This document shows positions 1-8,255 of a DNA stretch of 34,097 nucleotides, piece after piece. This DNA is from DAOMFM01 sp035429825 (GTDB lineage: Bacteria > Acidobacteriota > Blastocatellia > UBA7656 > JADIYM01), in contig JBGAKX010000042.1 of assembly GCA_044224215.1 (NCBI GenBank), positions 1 to 34,097 of the forward strand. Direction: 5' to 3'. The notes under the pieces were generated by a model. It ran no database searches. It was not told the origin of the DNA and saw only the letters and a list, made by a program, of their open reading frames with translations. Both the position numbers and the translations under genes were made by a program. The stretch's first letter is position 1; every line of letters begins with the position of its first letter.

Positions 1-3
1 CGA

Positions 4-3000
4 ATGGAGATGGAGATGAGACTCAAGAAGACTCTCTACGCGGTGGTCATGCTGTTGGCCGTGGCGTCGATGGTCGTTCCGCAGGTACGAGCGGACGTGA
101 GGGGACCGAAGCGGTTCGCTCTCGACCGTTCGTTTGCGGGCGCGCATCGGGCACAGCTGCAGCAGTTTGCCACGAGCACGAGCAAGTCGGACGGATCGCG
201 CAAGAAGGCGCGGCCGGACAATGGACTGCTCAAGACAACGACGGTGCTGGACCAGGTGCGAGCGGGCACGATGCCAGTCATCGATTACGATTCAAGCGCG
301 AAGCTGCATCCCGCGGGAACGGCCGGCAAGGTGCGGTCGGACCTTCAGGACCGTCTGGATCACCCGAAGGGCGTGACGGTGACGCCCGAGCTTCGGACGA
401 AGCTGAACCTCCGTGCACCTGGATCGGTGACGGAGACGGCGGCGGCCCGCAAGGACCGTCTGACGAAGCGGTATGCGGAGGCGAAGCGCGGCCTGACGCG
501 TGGCGGCAGCGCCACGTCGGAAGTGCTTCCCGCGCAGGAGATCGCGGACGATTCGTCGTTCTCGGCGGTGGGTCTCGTCGGTCTTTCGGGAACGGAAGAC
601 TTCTTTGACGAGGCGGTTCTGCTCGGCGACATCGACGGCAACCAGAAGCTGGAGAACGATTACGCGGCGGGCAACGTTCCGCGGACGATGATCGAGAGCC
701 AGGCCAAGGTTGAGGACGATGTGCTGTTGCCGGACGAGGTGTACACGGGGGCGGTTGTCTCCGGGCACAACGCGGCGAATGGTTTCAATGCTCCCACGGA
801 TTTCAACGTGTTCTACACGTCGACGTCGGCGGGCTTCATCACGGTGCTTGGCGACACGGTGTGCGACGGCGATCTGCTGGGCGACACGGTGTTGAGCGTG
901 TTCTCGGCGACGCAGCTTTCGGTGGGCGGCTTCCCGTTCTCGCCGGAGACGTCGATCACGGGCATGGCGGTCAACACGGACGCCGAGTATGACGGCGACA
1001 TCGCGACCGACGAGATCCTGTGGTTCTCGATGTTCGACCCGCAGCACGGGCCGAACGGTGCGGTCAGCGCGCTGTGCGCGATGATCGACACGGACGGGGA
1101 CGACATTCCGGATTCGGCCGGAGCGTTCGTGTTCGGGACGTCGACGTTTGCATCGATCGCGGGCGTCGCGGTCGACACATACGGTGACGTGTACTGGCAG
1201 CTGACGGACTTCGTCGTTGGCGTGATCGTCAAGGCGTGGGACGTCGACGAGGACCGGTTCCCGGATGTCGGGTTCGCGCAGTACAACGCGATCACGACGC
1301 TGGACCTTCTGGACACGACGAATGCGGTTGCGATTGCGTCTGATCGCAACGACAACATCTACATGCAGGTGTCGGGAGGCATCGGGGCGCCTGAGGCGAC
1401 GGGACTGCCGTCGCACGTGGCGAGCTACATCGACCGGTGCGGAGATTTCGACACGATCACGGGACTGATCCCGCGGCCGGACGAGTTTGCGGACACGCCG
1501 TTCCGTATCTATGCGGCGGACGCGGACGTGGCACAGCCGGCGGGCGCGGGCCCGGCGGCGCCGGTGCTGGTGATTCCGGAGATGCAGATCGACTACGCGG
1601 GAGCGTATCGCGGTCTGTGCGCGGACTGGGACGACAACATCTATGTCGCGCTGGGCGCTGTGCCGGCGGGGCAGTCGGGGGATCCGAGCCCGTTCACGGG
1701 ATCGATTCTTCGCATTCCGGACGCGAACTGCGACCGGGTGGGCGATTCGGTGGACTTCAACGGCGACAAGGTGTTCGGGACGGTGAATGACTACCGTTGG
1801 ATGGACTCGCCGTTCAATCCGCCCGAGCTGACGCCGAATGGCATCAATGGCATCAGCTTTGGACCGCTGTTCTCGCTCGAGCGGGCGGGGCAGCAGCTCG
1901 GCGACGACGAGGGCGTCGGATTTGCGTTCGACGACTTCGACGGCGAGGCGAACAACGTGGCAGGCGGCCGGACGGACCTTCTGTTCGCGACGCAGTGCGA
2001 CAACGTGGGGACGAACGGACTCGGAGGCCCGGTGGGCTTCGAGTGGCTGTTCTGCAACACGGCGTGGACGGGATTCCGTTTCGGATCGAATGGCAACATT
2101 GCGTTCCGCAACGATCCGTTCATCTTCGCGACGAGCGATCCGCTGCTGACGGACTTCACGCCGACGGTGCCGGAGTGGCTGTCGAGTGACGCGCCGCAGG
2201 TGGCGCCGCTGTGGACGGACCTGACGCCTGGAGGCGGTGGACAGTTCTCGCTGCACCACTTCGGGTTCTCGGCGACGAATGCGTTCATCATGCGCACGAT
2301 CAACGTGCCGGGCTTCGGCCTTGGCGGCGTTGGCGTGGGCACGGACCCGTACGGGTTCCCGAAGCGGGGCCAGGTCAACACGTGGGACATCACGTTCTAC
2401 GACGACCAGGATCCGTGGGATGACGGGACGGCGGAAGAGGAAGAGGGTGGCAGCAATGACACCACGAACCTCGACCAGAACGTCAACGACGACAACGACG
2501 GTGTGAGCTACCCGGTGGGGATCAGCGGGCGACCGGAAGATCCGACGCGCCTGATCGACCGCAACGGGGACGGCGACAAGACGGACGAGAACCTCGCGAG
2601 CGCAGCACAGGAGGGCGTGGGCCCGGTGATGCCGGAGCAGGGACCGTTCCGCGTGATCTACCACCAGGTGGAGAACGTTGGCGATCCGGGCCACGAGGCT
2701 TTGGCCGGGTTCACGACGGGCTTTGACGGCGTGTTCAACACGGGCACGATACCTCCGGGCCTGTGCGAGACGAACCTGTCGGCGCAGATACCGGCGCAGG
2801 ACAATCCGTTCTTCATGCTTGGCGGAATCGGCATGGGCACGGAGCCTTCGCTCTACGAGTACTTCAACCTTGGTTCGCTCGGTGGGGTCAATCCAGACGG
2901 AACGATCGCGCCGGCGTTCATCGACACGGACCTTCGGCAGACGTACGATCCGTCGTGCGTGGTGAGGCCGGAGCTGTTCGCGAATCCTGACGCGACGTCG

Positions 3001-4134
3001 TGCATCAAGTTCAAGGGTTCGAACATGCCGATCGGCCTGTTCTGCCAGACGATCGGGATGACGGCGATCGGCGGGAACGACGATCCGTTCCTTGGACCTG
3101 CAAACCTGCAGATCAACGGGTTCCAGTTCCCGATGCCGACGACGGGCGAGAACGCGGTGTGTCCGCAGTTCTGCGGCTCGACGGCGGCGCTGTGCCGCGG
3201 CGGCAAGTCGGTGACGTACGATATCGTCTGGAAGTTCGACGAAGACGGCGACGGTATCGTGGATGCGACAATTCCGTTCTCGGAGCCTGACGTCGTCGTC
3301 ACGAACGAGAACCAGATCAACCTGACGGTCGACTTCAGCCACACGAACCTGTGCGGAACGAACGTGGAAGTGTGCACGTTTGCGACGTACGGATTCGGCG
3401 ACGACAACAAGTACTTCGAGCTGCAGCAGCTCGACGGCGACGAGGGTCTCGAGGTTGCACCGGTGCAGCTGACGTGCGTAGACCCGATCAGCATCGGACC
3501 GCGAGGCCCGGTGGTGTTGTCGATCGCGCCAGACGACGTAAACTGCGATACGCCGGACGATCCGGATAACGTGGAAGACGTCCAGGTGGCGGGCCTCTGC
3601 TTCCTCGGTGACATCACGGCGGCGTATCTGACGCTGAACGCTGATGGATCGGGCGCGCAGGTGCCGATGTCGAATGTCATCAACATCGGAGCCAACGAGT
3701 TCACGGCAACGATTCCTCTGGCACAGCTCTCCGAGCGCAACACTCCGTACTACGTGTTCGTAGTGCGAGGGGACGGCGTGCGGTCGACGAACTACCCGAA
3801 TCCGCTTGGATTCGACGTGACGTTCACGTGTATTGAGGGAGTGACCCCCAATCCTGTGACGTTGACAACGTGCAAGGTGGTTCGGGTCAGTGGTGGCAAG
3901 TTCGTGTTGCAGGTCAACGGCGTCAACTTCAAGCCGAATGACACGATCGTGCTGCTCGACGGCCAGCCGTGCAAGAAGAACAAGTATCCGGGCAAGTTCA
4001 TCAACCCGTCGGACGGCACGACGACGCGTATCAACTGCAGTGGTGGTCTGAAGTCGAGACTGCCGGCTGTGGTGACGACGCGGAATCAGTCGGATGGAGT
4101 GACGAGCTCGAACAGCCTGAACTGTGACTTCTAA
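4..4134 (+). CDS. Very large secreted protein with C-terminal IPT/TIG-like domain
   Basis: About 1,372-1,376 residues. The first ATG in the window is at 4, but the ATG at 16 is preferred: GGAG lies 6 bases before it, and the protein from there opens with a clean signal peptide (MRLKK, a hydrophobic core, then a VRA cleavage site). The reading frame is open to the left edge, so a start outside the window is not excluded. The mature part is acidic, rich in Gly, Asp, Thr and Phe, and has several Asp-rich loops of the TDGDDIPD and DEDGDGIVD kind that resemble calcium-binding type-3 repeats. Many paired Cys residues fit an extracytoplasmic protein. The last 100 residues look like an immunoglobulin-like IPT/TIG fold. 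No catalytic motif is recognised. Codon use is extreme (Thr almost only ACG, Ala mostly GCG, Leu CTG) compared with later genes, suggesting high expression. An exposed surface or adhesion role is inferred, not shown. Confidence 0.75.
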   Translation: MEMEMRLKKTLYAVVMLLAVASMVVPQVRADVRGPKRFALDRSFAGAHRAQLQQFATSTSKSDGSRKKARPDNGLLKTTTVLDQVRAGTMPVIDYDSSAKLHPAGTAGKVRSDLQDRLDHPKGVTVTPELRTKLNLRAPGSVTETAAARKDRLTKRYAEAKRGLTRGGSATSEVLPAQEIADDSSFSAVGLVGLSGTEDFFDEAVLLGDIDGNQKLENDYAAGNVPRTMIESQAKVEDDVLLPDEVYTGAVVSGHNAANGFNAPTDFNVFYTSTSAGFITVLGDTVCDGDLLGDTVLSVFSATQLSVGGFPFSPETSITGMAVNTDAEYDGDIATDEILWFSMFDPQHGPNGAVSALCAMIDTDGDDIPDSAGAFVFGTSTFASIAGVAVDTYGDVYWQLTDFVVGVIVKAWDVDEDRFPDVGFAQYNAITTLDLLDTTNAVAIASDRNDNIYMQVSGGIGAPEATGLPSHVASYIDRCGDFDTITGLIPRPDEFADTPFRIYAADADVAQPAGAGPAAPVLVIPEMQIDYAGAYRGLCADWDDNIYVALGAVPAGQSGDPSPFTGSILRIPDANCDRVGDSVDFNGDKVFGTVNDYRWMDSPFNPPELTPNGINGISFGPLFSLERAGQQLGDDEGVGFAFDDFDGEANNVAGGRTDLLFATQCDNVGTNGLGGPVGFEWLFCNTAWTGFRFGSNGNIAFRNDPFIFATSDPLLTDFTPTVPEWLSSDAPQVAPLWTDLTPGGGGQFSLHHFGFSATNAFIMRTINVPGFGLGGVGVGTDPYGFPKRGQVNTWDITFYDDQDPWDDGTAEEEEGGSNDTTNLDQNVNDDNDGVSYPVGISGRPEDPTRLIDRNGDGDKTDENLASAAQEGVGPVMPEQGPFRVIYHQVENVGDPGHEALAGFTTGFDGVFNTGTIPPGLCETNLSAQIPAQDNPFFMLGGIGMGTEPSLYEYFNLGSLGGVNPDGTIAPAFIDTDLRQTYDPSCVVRPELFANPDATSCIKFKGSNMPIGLFCQTIGMTAIGGNDDPFLGPANLQINGFQFPMPTTGENAVCPQFCGSTAALCRGGKSVTYDIVWKFDEDGDGIVDATIPFSEPDVVVTNENQINLTVDFSHTNLCGTNVEVCTFATYGFGDDNKYFELQQLDGDEGLEVAPVQLTCVDPISIGPRGPVVLSIAPDDVNCDTPDDPDNVEDVQVAGLCFLGDITAAYLTLNADGSGAQVPMSNVINIGANEFTATIPLAQLSERNTPYYVFVVRGDGVRSTNYPNPLGFDVTFTCIEGVTPNPVTLTTCKVVRVSGGKFVLQVNGVNFKPNDTIVLLDGQPCKKNKYPGKFINPSDGTTTRINCSGGLKSRLPAVVTTRNQSDGVTSSNSLNCDF

Positions 4135-4173
4135 GAAACCCTGCTCGCTGCCGTAACCCTGGTGAGGGGTTGG

Positions 4174-4201
4174 GGAGCGGGGCCACGAAAGGCCCCGCTC
4201 C
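4174..4201 (+). terminator. First of two stacked hairpins after the large secreted gene
   Basis: A perfect 11-bp stem (GGAGCGGGGCC at 4174-4184 with its complement at 4191-4201) closes a six-base ACGAAA loop, 40 bases after the stop codon. No T-run follows directly, so by itself it is a strong hairpin rather than a complete intrinsic terminator. Confidence 0.6.
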
Positions 4202-4218
4202 TCAGGCGCGAACTTCAA

Positions 4219-4250
4219 AGGGCGAGTCCGAAAGGACTCGCCCTCTTTTT
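4219..4250 (+). terminator. Rho-independent terminator with GAAA tetraloop
   Basis: A perfect 11-bp stem (AGGGCGAGTCC at 4219-4229, complement at 4234-4244) carries a GAAA tetraloop and is followed by CTTTTT. This is a textbook intrinsic terminator, placed 17 bases after the first hairpin. The pair would stop transcription from the upstream secreted gene before it reaches the convergent guaA. Confidence 0.9.
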
Positions 4251-4255
4251 CTTCT

Positions 4256-4307
4256 GCCACAGATACACGCGGATCTGCGCGAATCTGCGTTCATCTGCGG
4301 CTAAATC
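4256..4307. repeat. Short ATCTGCG-periodic intergenic repeat element
   Basis: Between the terminator and the guaA stop lies a non-coding stretch beginning GCCACAGATACACGCGG. In it ATCTGCG occurs three times at an exact 10-base period (4273, 4283, 4293), ending in GGCTAAAT. From memory, similar ACAGAT...ATCTGCG...GGCTAA units are dispersed in many environmental bacterial genomes; that link is not proven here. Only one copy is present in this window. Confidence 0.6.
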
Positions 4308-4310
4308 CGA

Positions 4311-5855
4311 TTACTCCCACTCGATCGTCGACGGGGGCTTGGAGCTGATGTCGTACACGACGCGGTTGATGCCGCGCACCTCCGACACGATCCTGCTCGA
4401 GATCCGGGCGAGCACCTCATAGGGAATCCGCACCCAGTCGGCCGTCATGCCGTCCTGACTGTTGACGGCGCGAATCGCGATCGTCGACTCATACGTGCGC
4501 TGATCGCCCATAACGCCAACCGAACTGATGGGAAGCAGCACGGCGAATGCCTGCCAGATCTCGTCGTAGAGGCCCGCGGCGCGAATCTCGTCGATGACGA
4601 TCGCGTCGGCGTCCTGAAGCAGCGCGATCCGATCCGGCGTGACGTCGCCCAGAATGCGCACAGCGAGACCGGGACCGGGAAACGGCTGCCTTCCGATGAC
4701 CTCCTCCGGGAGACCCATCTCGCGACCGACGCGCCGGACCTCGTCCTTGAAGAGCTCGCGCAAGGGTTCGATCAGCTTGAGGTGCATCGTCTCGGGAAGT
4801 CCGCCGACGTTGTGGTGGCTCTTGATGACCTGGGACGGTCCCTTGACCGACACCGACTCGATAACGTCCGGATACAACGTTCCCTGGACAAGAAATTCGA
4901 CGCGGTCGAGCTTTGCCGCCTCGTGCTGGAACACTTCGATGAACTCGCGGCCGATGATCTTGCGCTTGCGTTCTGGATCCGCGACTCCCTCGAGCTCGCC
5001 GAGAAATCGTTCGCCGGCGGCGACCCCCGTGACGTTCAGCGACATCTCGCGCTCGAACATCTCGAGAACTTCCTCGAATTCGTTCTTCCGCAACAGGCCG
5101 GTGTCCACAAAGATGCAGGACTGGCGGTCCCCGATTGCAAGGTCGACGAGCGCGGCGGCCACCGACGAATCGACGCCCCCGGACAGTCCGCATACGGCGC
5201 GTCCGTCCGGACCGACCTGCTCGCGAATCGACGCCACGGTCGACTCGATGAACGACGCCATCGTCCAGTCGCCGGCACAGCCGCATATCCGGAGCGCGAA
5301 GTTCGCGAGGACCTCCTTTCCGTGCGGCGTGTGAACGACCTCGGGATGAAACTGGATCGCATAGAGACCGCGTGCCGCGTCCTCGACCGCACCGAGAGCG
5401 TTCTCGGTGCGCGCAGTCACCGCAAATCCGTCCGGAGGCTGGCTCACGAGGTCGCCGTGGCTCATCCAGACCTCCATCGACGGCGGCAGCCCGCGGAGGA
5501 GCTCGCCGCCCGCGTCGATGTGGAGCACGGCTCGGCCGTATTCGCGGCGCGGCGACGGCTCGACCTTCCCACCAAGAAAGTAGGCAAAGTGCTGGAATCC
5601 GTAGCAGATCCCCAGCACTGGCACGTTCTGGCCGAGCCAGGCGCGGTCTGCGTGCGGCGCGTCCTCGTCATAGACGGAGCTCGGTCCGCCCGAAAAGATG
5701 ACGCCCTTGAGCAGCCGGCCCGCGACCGCCGACGGCGGCGTGTTGTACGGCACGATCTCGCAGTACACGCCGGTTTCGCGCACCCGGCGGGCGATCAGCT
5801 GCGTGTACTGAGAGCCAAAATCGAGGACCAGAATCAGTTCGTGCTGGGTTTGCAT
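4311..5855 (-). CDS. guaA: GMP synthase (glutamine-hydrolysing)
   Basis: Converts XMP to GMP in the cytoplasm using ATP and glutamine ammonia. The 514-residue protein has the full two-part design. The N-terminal class I glutamine amidotransferase has its nucleophile Cys at about residue 84 (GICYGFQ) and the His170/Glu172 pair in QFHPEV. The ATP pyrophosphatase P-loop SGGVDS is at about 225-230. The dimerisation domain ends in the family-typical SKPPSTIEWE. Length is normal. The frame is open further upstream (to 5954), but the ATG at 5855 begins the conserved N-terminus and sits 9 bases after a TATAAT box. No Shine-Dalgarno precedes it, so a leaderless mRNA is likely. It is a single gene, convergent with the secreted protein and divergent from the propeller gene. 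Its partner guaB lies 20 kb away. Confidence 0.97.
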   Translation of the reverse strand: MQTQHELILVLDFGSQYTQLIARRVRETGVYCEIVPYNTPPSAVAGRLLKGVIFSGGPSSVYDEDAPHADRAWLGQNVPVLGICYGFQHFAYFLGGKVEPSPRREYGRAVLHIDAGGELLRGLPPSMEVWMSHGDLVSQPPDGFAVTARTENALGAVEDAARGLYAIQFHPEVVHTPHGKEVLANFALRICGCAGDWTMASFIESTVASIREQVGPDGRAVCGLSGGVDSSVAAALVDLAIGDRQSCIFVDTGLLRKNEFEEVLEMFEREMSLNVTGVAAGERFLGELEGVADPERKRKIIGREFIEVFQHEAAKLDRVEFLVQGTLYPDVIESVSVKGPSQVIKSHHNVGGLPETMHLKLIEPLRELFKDEVRRVGREMGLPEEVIGRQPFPGPGLAVRILGDVTPDRIALLQDADAIVIDEIRAAGLYDEIWQAFAVLLPISSVGVMGDQRTYESTIAIRAVNSQDGMTADWVRIPYEVLARISSRIVSEVRGINRVVYDISSKPPSTIEWE

Positions 5856-5864
5856 AAGCGGGGG

Positions 5865-5894
5865 ATTATAGGCGAGCAGCCGAGCGTATGGGAA
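5865..5894 (-). promoter_or_regulatory. guaA promoter, predicted leaderless
   Basis: On the minus strand TTCCCA (5894-5889; four of six matches to TTGACA), an 18-base spacer and a perfect TATAAT (5870-5865) lie 9 bases upstream of the guaA ATG. A start about 7 bases after the -10 leaves a leader of only 2-3 bases. The bases between box and ATG (CCCCCGCTT) hold no Shine-Dalgarno. Confidence 0.55.
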
Positions 5895-5973
5895 TGAAGC
5901 GTCGTCCGCCACGGCGAAATGCCGGCAAACTTCGCGCACCAGCCGAGAGTCCAATCCTCGACCCGAGTCCGTA

Positions 5974-6003
5974 TTGCCTGATTGCGTTACCGAAATCTAT
6001 GAT
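5974..6003 (+). promoter_or_regulatory. Promoter of the PQQ-repeat propeller gene
   Basis: TTGCCT (5974-5979), an 18-base spacer and TATGAT (5998-6003; five of six matches) precede the ATG at 6014 by 10 bases. This layout favours the ATG at 6014 over those at 5999 and 6002, which fall inside the -10 box, and predicts a leader of about 3 bases. It lies in the divergent region shared with guaA. Confidence 0.45.
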
Positions 6004-6013
6004 GACTCCATCC

Positions 6014-7144
6014 ATGAAGCGACTTCTCCACATGTGGGTTGTTCTGTTCGCAGCGTCCGGCCTCATCTGCTGGCTTGGCTGTGGACACGTTTCCGCACAA
6101 CACAAGAAGAAGACGAGAACTGTACCTGTTTCGTACACCAGAATCTGGAAGTACGAGACCCCGGCGCTGGCGGGACTGTCCGCGGGGGCTGATGGCGGGA
6201 TCGTCGCCGTGCCGCTTGCGGACGGCCGGATCGTCGCACTGAATCCCGACGACGGCAGTCTGCTGTGGTCGACGGATCTTGGCGGAATCATGAGTGCGCC
6301 GCCGCTCGTGACGACGAATGCGGTGTACGTGTCGACGTCGCGTGAAGGCGTGCCGCTCGAGGGCGTGCTTCGCTCACTGGACCGTAGCACCGGCCTCACG
6401 CTCTGGACGCGCGAGATGCCAAAGCCGGTCTCGTCGAATCTTGTCCCGTATGACGGCCAGCTCTATTTCGGGTCGCTTGACGGATCCGTCTACGCAGTAC
6501 GCGCCGACACCGGAGCGGCCGTGTGGGCGTTTCCGACGCGCGGATCGGTGCGGGGGCAGATTGCCTTCGCCGGTCGCGAAGTGCTCGTCGGTAGTGACGA
6601 CGGCGCGCTCTACTCGATCGACCGAGCGACAGGGACCGAGCTGTGGCGCTTTCAGACGACGGGTCCGGTCGCCGGACGTGCGGTGTCGACGCAACGCCGT
6701 TTGTACCTGACCTCCGGGGACGGGAGCGCGTACGCGCTGGACGCGCTCACCCACAAGCTCGTGTGGCGTTCGCGCACGGGCGCCGCCATCGAGGCCGGTC
6801 CCGTGCTCGTCGAGGACGATCGGATCGTTGTCGCGTCGTTCGACAACTTTGTCTACCTGCTCGATGCCAAGACTGGCGACAGGTTGTGGAAACGACGCAT
6901 GAACGGTCGACTCGTTTCGGAGCCAGCGCCGGACGGCCAGGATCGTCTCCTCGTCGCTCCGCTCAGGGATGACCGGTTGACGGTGCTCGGGTTGGAGACG
7001 GGCGACAAGGTTGCGGCGTTTCCGCTCGACCAGGGTGACGAGCTCGTCGGTCCGCCGACGCTGGCTGTCAATCTGCTGCTGGTTCCGACCGATACCGGAT
7101 TGATCGCGGCGCGCCCGGTTGGACCCGGCGATCATCAACCCTGA
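6014..7144 (+). CDS. PQQ-repeat (BamB-like) exported beta-propeller
   Basis: A 376-residue exported protein. The ATG at 6014 is chosen because it opens directly on a signal sequence (MKRLLHMWVVLF, then a Gly/Cys-rich end) and fits the promoter. The signal end WLGC only loosely resembles a lipobox, so either a lipoprotein or cleavage after HVSA is possible. The rest is at least seven repeats of the PQQ-propeller type, with the pattern GS.DG.vYALD..TG...W (for example YFGSLDGSVYAV, VGSDDGALYSID, VASFDNFVYLLD). These form a beta-propeller like that of BamB, the scaffold of outer-membrane protein assembly. No enzyme residues are seen and no bam neighbours are present, so BamB function itself is only a possibility. 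Its 3' end overlaps the convergent glycosylase gene by 77 bases. Confidence 0.85.
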   Translation: MKRLLHMWVVLFAASGLICWLGCGHVSAQHKKKTRTVPVSYTRIWKYETPALAGLSAGADGGIVAVPLADGRIVALNPDDGSLLWSTDLGGIMSAPPLVTTNAVYVSTSREGVPLEGVLRSLDRSTGLTLWTREMPKPVSSNLVPYDGQLYFGSLDGSVYAVRADTGAAVWAFPTRGSVRGQIAFAGREVLVGSDDGALYSIDRATGTELWRFQTTGPVAGRAVSTQRRLYLTSGDGSAYALDALTHKLVWRSRTGAAIEAGPVLVEDDRIVVASFDNFVYLLDAKTGDRLWKRRMNGRLVSEPAPDGQDRLLVAPLRDDRLTVLGLETGDKVAAFPLDQGDELVGPPTLAVNLLLVPTDTGLIAARPVGPGDHQP

Positions 7145-7727
7145 CGAGCGATTCAGCCACTCGATCGCGGCGCGAAACCCCCGGTGATCCGGCGAGATAG
7201 AAGCGGAGCGGGCGATCGGCTGCCTTCGTGAGCCCGATTCGCGTGGTAACGACCGTTGGCTCGCGCGGGTCTTCCGACGGAACCATGAGTCGAAGGTCGC
7301 CCGTTCGGGAAAGAAGCCGTGCTCCATCGAAGCGGTCATCGACGTCGAGACTGCGGCAGAGTTTCCCGGGACCGTCGCAGCCCTCCACACCGTCGAGTCC
7401 ACGAATCAGCACCGCCTCGCCCGCCCCCGACGGACCGGTGACGACGTTCAGACACCAGTACATCCCGTAAATCAGATAGACATAAGCAGTTCCGGGGGCC
7501 TCGAACATTGCTCCGTTTCGACGTGTCAGTCCGCGGTATGCGTGCGATGCGGGATCGCCCGGTGGATACGCCTCGGTTTCGACGATCCGGGCGACGAGCC
7601 GCGAGCCGTCCGGCATGACGCGGACGATTCGCCATCCGAGCAGCATGCGGGCTGCAGGTACGGCTCCGCATGCGCGCAGGTTGGCTACGGTTCGCGGAAG
7701 ATGCTCGACGCGATCATTCGACTTCAT
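7068..7727 (-). CDS. DNA-3-methyladenine glycosylase (AAG/MPG family)
   Basis: Base-excision repair enzyme that removes alkylated purines such as 3-methyladenine. The family signature is plain: VETEAYPPGDPASHAYRG with the catalytic Glu, then RNGAMF, PGTAYVYLIYGMYWCLNV, and RFYLAGSPGVSRR near the end. The frame also opens with a GTG at 7736, but the ATG at 7727 has AAGG 8 bases upstream and fits a TTGACA promoter. Family members usually end at the VSRR motif. Here about 30 more residues run on and overlap the convergent propeller gene by 77 bases, so the tail may be a non-essential extension or reflect a lost stop codon. Monocistronic. Confidence 0.93.
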   Translation of the reverse strand: MKSNDRVEHLPRTVANLRACGAVPAARMLLGWRIVRVMPDGSRLVARIVETEAYPPGDPASHAYRGLTRRNGAMFEAPGTAYVYLIYGMYWCLNVVTGPSGAGEAVLIRGLDGVEGCDGPGKLCRSLDVDDRFDGARLLSRTGDLRLMVPSEDPREPTVVTTRIGLTKAADRPLRFYLAGSPGVSRRDRVAESLVRVDDRRVQPGAPRSIRYRSEPAAD

Positions 7728-7734
7728 CGCCGGC

Positions 7735-7764
7735 ACCTTAGTGAGCTATCGGCCAAAGTGTCAA
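7735..7764 (-). promoter_or_regulatory. Promoter of the DNA glycosylase gene
   Basis: A perfect TTGACA (7764-7759) is followed by an 18-base spacer and TAAGGT (7740-7735; a poor -10 that also serves as a Shine-Dalgarno-like AAGG). The ATG follows 7 bases later. The perfect -35 is the main support. Confidence 0.45.
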
Positions 7765-7839
7765 GCGTTGCCGCAGTTGCGAGATTTGTGCTAGGTTTCA
7801 CGTGGATTTTTGTATGACTGCAGGAGGCGAACTGCGACG

Positions 7840-8154
7840 ATGCCGATCTATGAGTACACGTGCGAGAAGTGTGGCGAACACCTCGAGGTATTGCAGAAGA
7901 TGGGTGCGAAGCCCCTCACTCGCTGCACGAAGTGCAAGGGAAAGCTACACAAGGTCGTTTCAAAGAGCAGTTTTCAGTTGAAAGGCAGCGGGTGGTACGT
8001 CACGGATTATGCCAAGGGTTCCGGTGCGCCAAAATCCGACGGTGCGGCGAGCTCAAAGGCGGACACCAAGTCGGAATCCAAGACCGAATCGAAGCCCGAG
8101 ACGGCGCCGGCGAGCACCACTGCAACTCCAGGGAGTGGCAAGAAGACCGACTAG
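7840..8154 (+). CDS. FmdB-family zinc-ribbon protein
   Basis: A 104-residue small protein starting MPIYEYTCEKCG, the hallmark of the FmdB/CxxC_CxxC_SSSS family. Two CxxC pairs (CEKC near residue 8 and CTKC near 33) should bind one zinc ion. The C-terminal 45 residues are low-complexity Ser/Lys/Thr/Glu. The family was named for a gene next to formamidase and is thought to be regulatory; its molecular role is unknown. The start is clear: the AGGAGG at 7822-7827 lies 12 bases upstream, a slightly long spacing. A terminator follows directly, so it is transcribed alone. Confidence 0.92.
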   Translation: MPIYEYTCEKCGEHLEVLQKMGAKPLTRCTKCKGKLHKVVSKSSFQLKGSGWYVTDYAKGSGAPKSDGAASSKADTKSESKTESKPETAPASTTATPGSGKKTD

Positions 8155-8182
8155 CGTTGCTTCTCGGCAACGGTGTATCGTG

Positions 8183-8217
8183 AGACGGCTGGTCACATCG
8201 GCCGTCTTTTCGTTTTT
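8183..8217 (+). terminator. Intrinsic terminator after the fmdB-type gene
   Basis: AGACGGC (8183-8189) pairs with GCCGTCT (8201-8207) across an 11-base loop and is followed by TTTCGTTTTT. It lies 29 bases after the zinc-ribbon stop codon. Confidence 0.8.
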
Positions 8218-8255
8218 CGGGCGTGGGTGCGCATTGTAAGGCGCTGGAGGGTCGG

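Noticed and set aside
292..4260. 1,322-codon open frame antisense to the large secreted gene
   Set aside because: Its translation is Arg/Val/His-rich low-complexity without any motif. It exists because the sense gene avoids codons whose complements are stops.
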